DNA of 64,000 bases, taken from NCBI RefSeq assembly GCF_027744825.2, contig NC_071348.1:15409563-15473562 (forward strand), given 5' to 3'. A program made the translations under genes and the position numbers. Each line of letters starts with the position of its first letter. The stretch's first letter is position 1. Shown piece by piece: positions 60,114 to 64,000 of the stretch. The notes under the pieces were generated by a model that worked only from the letters and a program-made list of their open reading frames with translations, ran no database searches and had not been told where the DNA came from. Source of the DNA: Synchiropus splendidus. Lineage: Eukaryota > Chordata > Actinopteri > Syngnathiformes > Callionymidae.

Positions 60114-60982
60114 CTGAGGATGAACTCTTTGCCCTCTTCTTCCCTGTTCTCCTCCTCTTTGGGATAGGACTCCCTTCCTCGTCCTCCTCAACCCAAAAAA
60201 AAGTAAATTTGTCCGGTCCAGACACTTCTGAGGATTCTTTAGGTTGAGTATTCTTAAAATAAAGATAATGGAAAATGTTAGCGTCACCTAGTACACAATA
60301 TTACATATTGTTAGAAAGTCTCAGGACAGATCATGAGAGCATTAAATGCCGACCTTGCATTCCTCCAACAGCAAATCAGCAAGAAATAAGGCATCATCGT
60401 CATCCATGATGCTCCTCAGTTGAGTGAGTACAGCCTGAATACCAATTTATCAGTGGCCACTTGATTTTAAACACAGTGGGCGTGACTATGCAAATCAGCA
60501 AGAAGAAAAGAAAAGAAATGGAAACCGGATAAGTTACCCCCATATTAACAACCATCGACACGGAGAAAGGTTATCAAAAAACAAACTAAATAAATTCAAA
60601 TATTAAGAAATAGAATAAATACATAACTCACGTCAAAATCATTCAGCTCCGTGTCTTTGGTGTCCGCAGTATTGTAGCCGAGGGTTATATTTGGTAAATC
60701 CGCGGGGACAGCTGTCAATAAGGTCCAAGTTCGTTGGTGCAGCAAGATAACAACATTATTCGTGCCTTCAGTCTCCGTTAGACACGACCCAAAAACCCGC
60801 GCAGTCCAACATAACACCCCCCTGCCAACTATGGCAACTCCCGGAGAACAAAATAAGCTTCTACAGTACCAACAGCGAACGCAGTATTGCAATTCTACAA
60901 AATCTCTGACAGACTCTAAATAGACGAAAGGATGATAAACAAAAAAGAAGAGGAGTTTTTACCGAAGTCAAGCCGAATGACT

Positions 60983-62099
60983 TTCCGCCATGTTTTTGTT
61001 CTGGTCGACCACTGATGACGTCAAAGTCCAACGTGTTTGTATAATTGAATTATTCATCCAAAGCATAAATTCACATCTCCAAAGAGACGTCGGCGTCCAC
61101 ATCACGTGTACATATTTAAACAGAATAAAAATAGAAACTACGGCTTGGGAGGTTTGAAATGGTCCGCCTGCGCTTCCGCTGACGTCAGTGACGGAGAACG
61201 AAGCGTGATTCAGCAAAACGAATAAATCATGGAACTTCCTTTCTTGTCATAAGACTTTATATGCAGTTGATACGATTTTAAATATCCGATAATACTATTT
61301 GGCGTAGAAATGTATTCGATACCAATGATAAATAAATAACGTATTTGGTCCGTGACGTCAGTTCCTGCCATCCACTTCCTTCCCCAGTCGGATAATAAAT
61401 ATTATATCATTTTCATGACATAATATTTAAAAATTAAAGGTACATTACATGTGATTACGACTCAACAAAACCCCGCAATTGGCTGCGGAATTACTGGCCA
61501 GCTGTACAATAATACATTGAATTGAGACCTACGAGATAATCTGGGTCAAAACGAAAAAAACGAAGCGTCATATACATGAAACGAGCGGAAAAAATGAAAG
61601 TAAGGCGTACATTTGTCGCTAGAAATGTGATCAAAACGCAACAATAGCTTTTAATTGTTTTAAAATCTCACAATTTAAAGCAAAACTAGAACGGGTGTCC
61701 GCCATGTTTTTGTGTTCTATCAGTCACGTGACCAGAGGCCATTCACAAAGCCATTGAGAAATGACGCGTACGAGAGAAAGGATTTTTGAGGCAAAGTATT
61801 CAAAGGATTACGGTATGCCAAGTGAACAAACGTAGTTATTGCACGTTTTTCAGTGCGCGCAGATAACCGACCCAAAATAGAATATATTTGTCGTAAACGG
61901 TAACGTCACAATACTACGATTTAACAGGGAATCACAAAACTATCTCGGTCCAAACGAAAGAAAATAAGCGTTATTTACATAAAACAAGCACATAATATTA
62001 CAATGTGGGATATATTTGTCGCTAGAAATGTGATCAAAAGCCAATAAAGTCATTTAAAAAAACCCACAATTTGGAGTGGATTTATGGGCGGCAGGGCAA
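60983..62099. repeat. KDZ element, right inverted arm (shorter)
   Basis: This is the inverted complement of the inner left arm: ggtcgaccactgatgacgtc at 61,002, the sequence around ctgacgtcagtgacggagaa at 61,180, and one unit each of the two subrepeat types at 61,620-61,750 and 61,850-62,095. Similarity ends after ggcagggcaaa at about 62,099, inside what is an interior unit on the left, so this arm is truncated. Confidence 0.88.
60990..61200 (-). promoter_or_regulatory. CRE-like palindromes upstream of KDZ transposase
   Basis: The inner right arm contains tgacgtca-type cores at about 61,013 (gatgacgtcaaag) and 61,180 (gctgacgtcagtg), about 0.6-0.8 kb upstream of the transposase ATG at 60,407. 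The mirrored left arm has the same cores near 50,262 and 50,421, plus gatgacgtcacatccgg near 50,487. The TGACGTCA palindrome is the ATF/CREB consensus. A promoter function is inferred from position and motif only. Confidence 0.4.
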
Positions 62100-62307
62100 A
62101 ATCTGCCAGAATGCTAATGTGATATTTCTCGAAAAAGAACTCGCCTCTACAGATAAACAGGCCTTTGTTTGTATCAGAGTCACTATTCACAGCTTGGTGA
62201 TACATTTCGTGATAAATGATAGGTGTTCGGCGAGAAAAACAACCGGCATTGATTTTCAGACGGCGATGTTTTTTTTTAATCAGTTACTACCGGTTCTCTC
62301 TGTGCAG

Positions 62308-62459
62308 CGGCGAGCTGGAAGGATATCTGCGATGAAAGCAGGTCGGTGGGGAAGGAGGACACGGTGCCTCTCAGACTGCTCTACAGCAGACACAACCACA
62401 GCCAGATCGGCCAGGATGAGCTCAGCACCAGGGTGAAAGGAAGCGCAGCATCCACACAG
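62308..62459 (+). CDS. Single exon of an unidentified gene
   Basis: This 152-base exon has a polypyrimidine/AG acceptor (ctctctgtgcag) and a GT donor (caggtaaac). In the frame starting two bases in, it reads 50 residues without a stop, including 'ASWKDICDESRSVGKEDTVP', 'LRLLYSRHNHSQIGQDELST' and 'RVKGSAASTQ'. Local GC content is higher than the flanks and codon choice looks coding. I do not recognise the family. Neighbouring exons were not found within the window and may lie to the right. Confidence 0.55.
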
Positions 62460-62782
62460 GTAAACAAGGTGTGTTTCTGCACCAGCCATTGCCACGTTCC
62501 AACATTGTTAGTGTCTGCATTCATCCAAGGAATGTAAAGCTATTAAACAAGATCATTCTTCTTCTCCGGACGGACATGCCACTATTGCAGCATCACTGAG
62601 TGAAGTAATTCACAGAGAAGTTATACAACAAATAAACCATGACCAAACTATGGCAAAAATAACCTTTCACTTTCTTTGATCGTGTCTAACAAAGCAAAGT
62701 GTCTCACAAAGTTATCAGAGACTCAAATGGCTCTGCATCCGAATTAAGGGTTTGAATCTGTTTGAATCTGTCTTGAATCTGT

Positions 62783-62832
62783 CTCTTTTTGGGCCAGAAT
62801 TCTGAGTAAATATTCCTGGGAAAATTAAGCAA
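62783..62832. repeat. 50-base direct repeat, first copy
   Basis: It begins ctctttttgggccagaattc and continues tgagtaaatattcctg. It matches 63,841-63,890 with a single difference, 1,058 bases downstream. Confidence 0.9.
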
Positions 62833-63840
62833 CTTCTTGGAATTGACTCATGGATATTTGGATGCCTGCCATTTGTTTTGCAACCGATCACGTTCACTTT
62901 TTAAGATTCCCTTTTTGCTCCTCAAATATATTGAATGAATCACATCGTCTTTTGCACCTGCACGTCACTAACATGCTGGTGCTTGACCTCGGCTTGCTTG
63001 CACCGTCACTTGAAATTACTGCATTTAATAAAAACAAGAGAAAAGAAACGCCCTTTAAACTTGACTGTAGCTTGCTGAATAAACGCATCCAACATCCGCA
63101 CTGGTGGATGCATTTAGACAATCATCAGCAGGTCATTTGGTCGATGCTGAGCCAGGATAATTAATAATTTAGCGATAACTTCCTTGGAGAAACATCTCAC
63201 CCGTCCAGCTGGAGTTGCTGTCCTGGCAGCTGCCTCACTGTCCAGCTCATATTTGATGTCATAGCAGTGTTTCTGTGAATGAAGATGTACTGCCAGTGTC
63301 CAGCTGAATCAGGTGTAACTGGATCACACGTCACCATCTTTGTATCTGCGGCCAATTTAAGCGCAGAAAAACAAGGCGTTTGACAAATTTTATTGATGGC
63401 AAAGGCATAAAGGGAAATTTTAGGCGTGTTTTCCTTCTCCCATAGCTATTAATAGTAATATTGAAATGTTTATTTTTATCTTTGCTGAAGGGGACCCCAC
63501 ATATGACCTTGAAATGAATAAGGATCGGGCATGCGCATGATGTAACTTACTGAAATTCAGTGACCGTTTTCTCCCACCAACTTTCATCTATTTGAAAACC
63601 TGATTCCCTGTTGTATGCTCCTCTCGTTTTTGACCTCAATCTCATTAATATATTTCAGAAACAGTTCTCTTCTAGGGCTGAGTAGACTGTTGCTGAGTCA
63701 GGGGGTAGAGAAGGAAACCTGTGAAAGTTTTTATTTTTTTATTTATTTTAGACAAAATATATGATTTGATATTGTTTTGAGAGACTATTGTACGAGCGTG
63801 ACAAGCATTTCTCCAAGTAAGAGGGAGGAAACACACGATT

Positions 63841-63890
63841 CTCTTTTTGGGCCAGAATTCTGAGTAAATATTCCTGAGAAAATTAAGCAA
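63841..63890. repeat. 50-base direct repeat, second copy
   Basis: Partner of 62,783-62,832. The ~1 kb between and the remainder to 64,000 contain no recognised gene. The pair could be terminal parts of an insertion or two copies of a short interspersed repeat. Confidence 0.9.
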
Positions 63891-64000
63891 GTGGCTGAAT
63901 TATATTTACAGCACTTCTGAAATTGGGAGCAAACTTTAATAGCATGGAACGTAACCTTGGGATTCTTGACATTGGTAGGTCTTTTCATAGGCAGTGAGGA

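Larger units (their letters stand above)
55420..60407 (-). pseudogene. KDZ superfamily transposase, multi-exon, inactivated
   Basis: Exons on the - strand, in order: 60354-60407 (ATG; acidic 'MDDDDALFLADLLLEECK'), 60114-60252, ~58557-58925, 58306-58401, 58007-58236, 57794-~57968, 57631-57718, 57215-57562, 57018-57135, 56834-56925, 56641-56755, 56475-56567, 56229-56390, 55732-55908, and a Ser/acidic C-terminal part at about 55,420-55,690. KDZ hallmarks: the Cys-rich zinc module ('CHHC', 'CQDCLPRPLHCAACDVSIH'), 'CPACTPSMLAVSVDGNRKLY', 'AVCRHGILLKGLNMFRGEIF', 'CKYWPYL', 'MHAKAHSWKCE', 'GEEVEQVNSFLS' and 'KYMSKAG', followed by helical 'GWNKRK' and 'LYLSIKQRKYQLY' segments. The fold is an RNase H-like DDE transposase. 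Lesions: a one-base shift near 58,785, stop TAA at 58,058-58,060 where Ser is expected, and stop TGA at 57,052-57,054 where Arg (CGA) is expected. No intact transposase can be made. Confidence 0.88.
48294..62099 (-). mobile_element. Large KDZ (Zisupton/Dileera-type) DNA transposon with long inverted arms
   Basis: A ~13.8 kb element. Its left outer end (acaacccagtctcacaaaaa) interrupts a DIRS remnant at 48,293/48,294. Both flanks carry long inverted arms (48,294-50,465 and 60,983-62,099) made of reiterated subunits. Between them lie a multi-exon KDZ transposase on the - strand and a second small zinc-ribbon gene on the same strand. It has later been hit by an L2 LINE tail, an RTE fragment and microsatellite growth. 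The right arm lacks the outermost subrepeats of the left arm, and the DIRS sequence does not resume after 62,099. The right end is therefore truncated or rearranged, and no target-site duplication can be identified. Confidence 0.85.

Overview
The window is a gene-poor, transposon-rich piece of a ray-finned (probably percomorph) fish genome. The evidence is intron-containing vertebrate gene exons with GT/AG splice sites, a CENP-C-like gene, DIRS-type tyrosine-recombinase retrotransposons, several LINE clades typical of fish and a KDZ (Kyakuja-Dileera-Zisupton) DNA transposon. No bacterial features, tRNA, rRNA or CRISPR were seen. The species cannot be named from the sequence alone.

Layout. (1) About 1-20,987 and 30,290-48,293 are two direct, near-identical copies (A and B) of an ~18 kb segment. 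Each copy holds, in order, ten shared 3' exons of a CENP-C-like gene on the + strand, a stretch without recognisable genes, a rearranged DIRS-like retrotransposon remnant, a fragment of a P-loop ATPase of the Polinton/adintovirus type, a long AT-rich stretch, and a second rearranged DIRS-like block on the - strand. Copy A alone carries a full-length LINE (13,846-17,216) with an intact 1,070-residue ORF, a 10-bp target-site duplication and an empty site in copy B. (2) 20,988-29,370 separates the copies. It holds the continuation of the DIRS block, an inverted-repeat pair (21.4 and 25.4 kb) enclosing broken L1-like and L2/Rex1-like LINE pieces, a ~180-bp-unit tandem array (24.1-25.3 kb), and a decayed multi-pass membrane protein gene (26,390-28,759) that stops just before a (TA)n tract. 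(3) 48,294-~62,099 is a large KDZ transposon of about 13.8 kb. It has long inverted arms built of reiterated subrepeats, a multi-exon transposase on the - strand carrying three inactivating lesions, and a second small zinc-ribbon gene, also broken. It has itself received an L2 tail and an RTE fragment. (4) 62,100-64,000 is mostly unassigned but has one convincing exon of an unidentified gene.

The most interesting gene is the duplicated CENP-C homologue. CENP-C is the inner-kinetochore scaffold that reads CENP-A nucleosomes and dimerises through a C-terminal cupin domain. Copy B can be read from an ATG at 29,371 through 13 phase-consistent exons to a stop at 35,920 (774 codons), so it may be a complete gene with a short N terminus. 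Copy A continues upstream of the window. Counted by eye, replacements between the copies outnumber silent changes (about 19 to 4) and cluster in the first shared exons, while the cupin is almost unchanged. Neither copy shows the canonical R..R....P.EYW CENP-C motif, but both have two central-region-type motifs.
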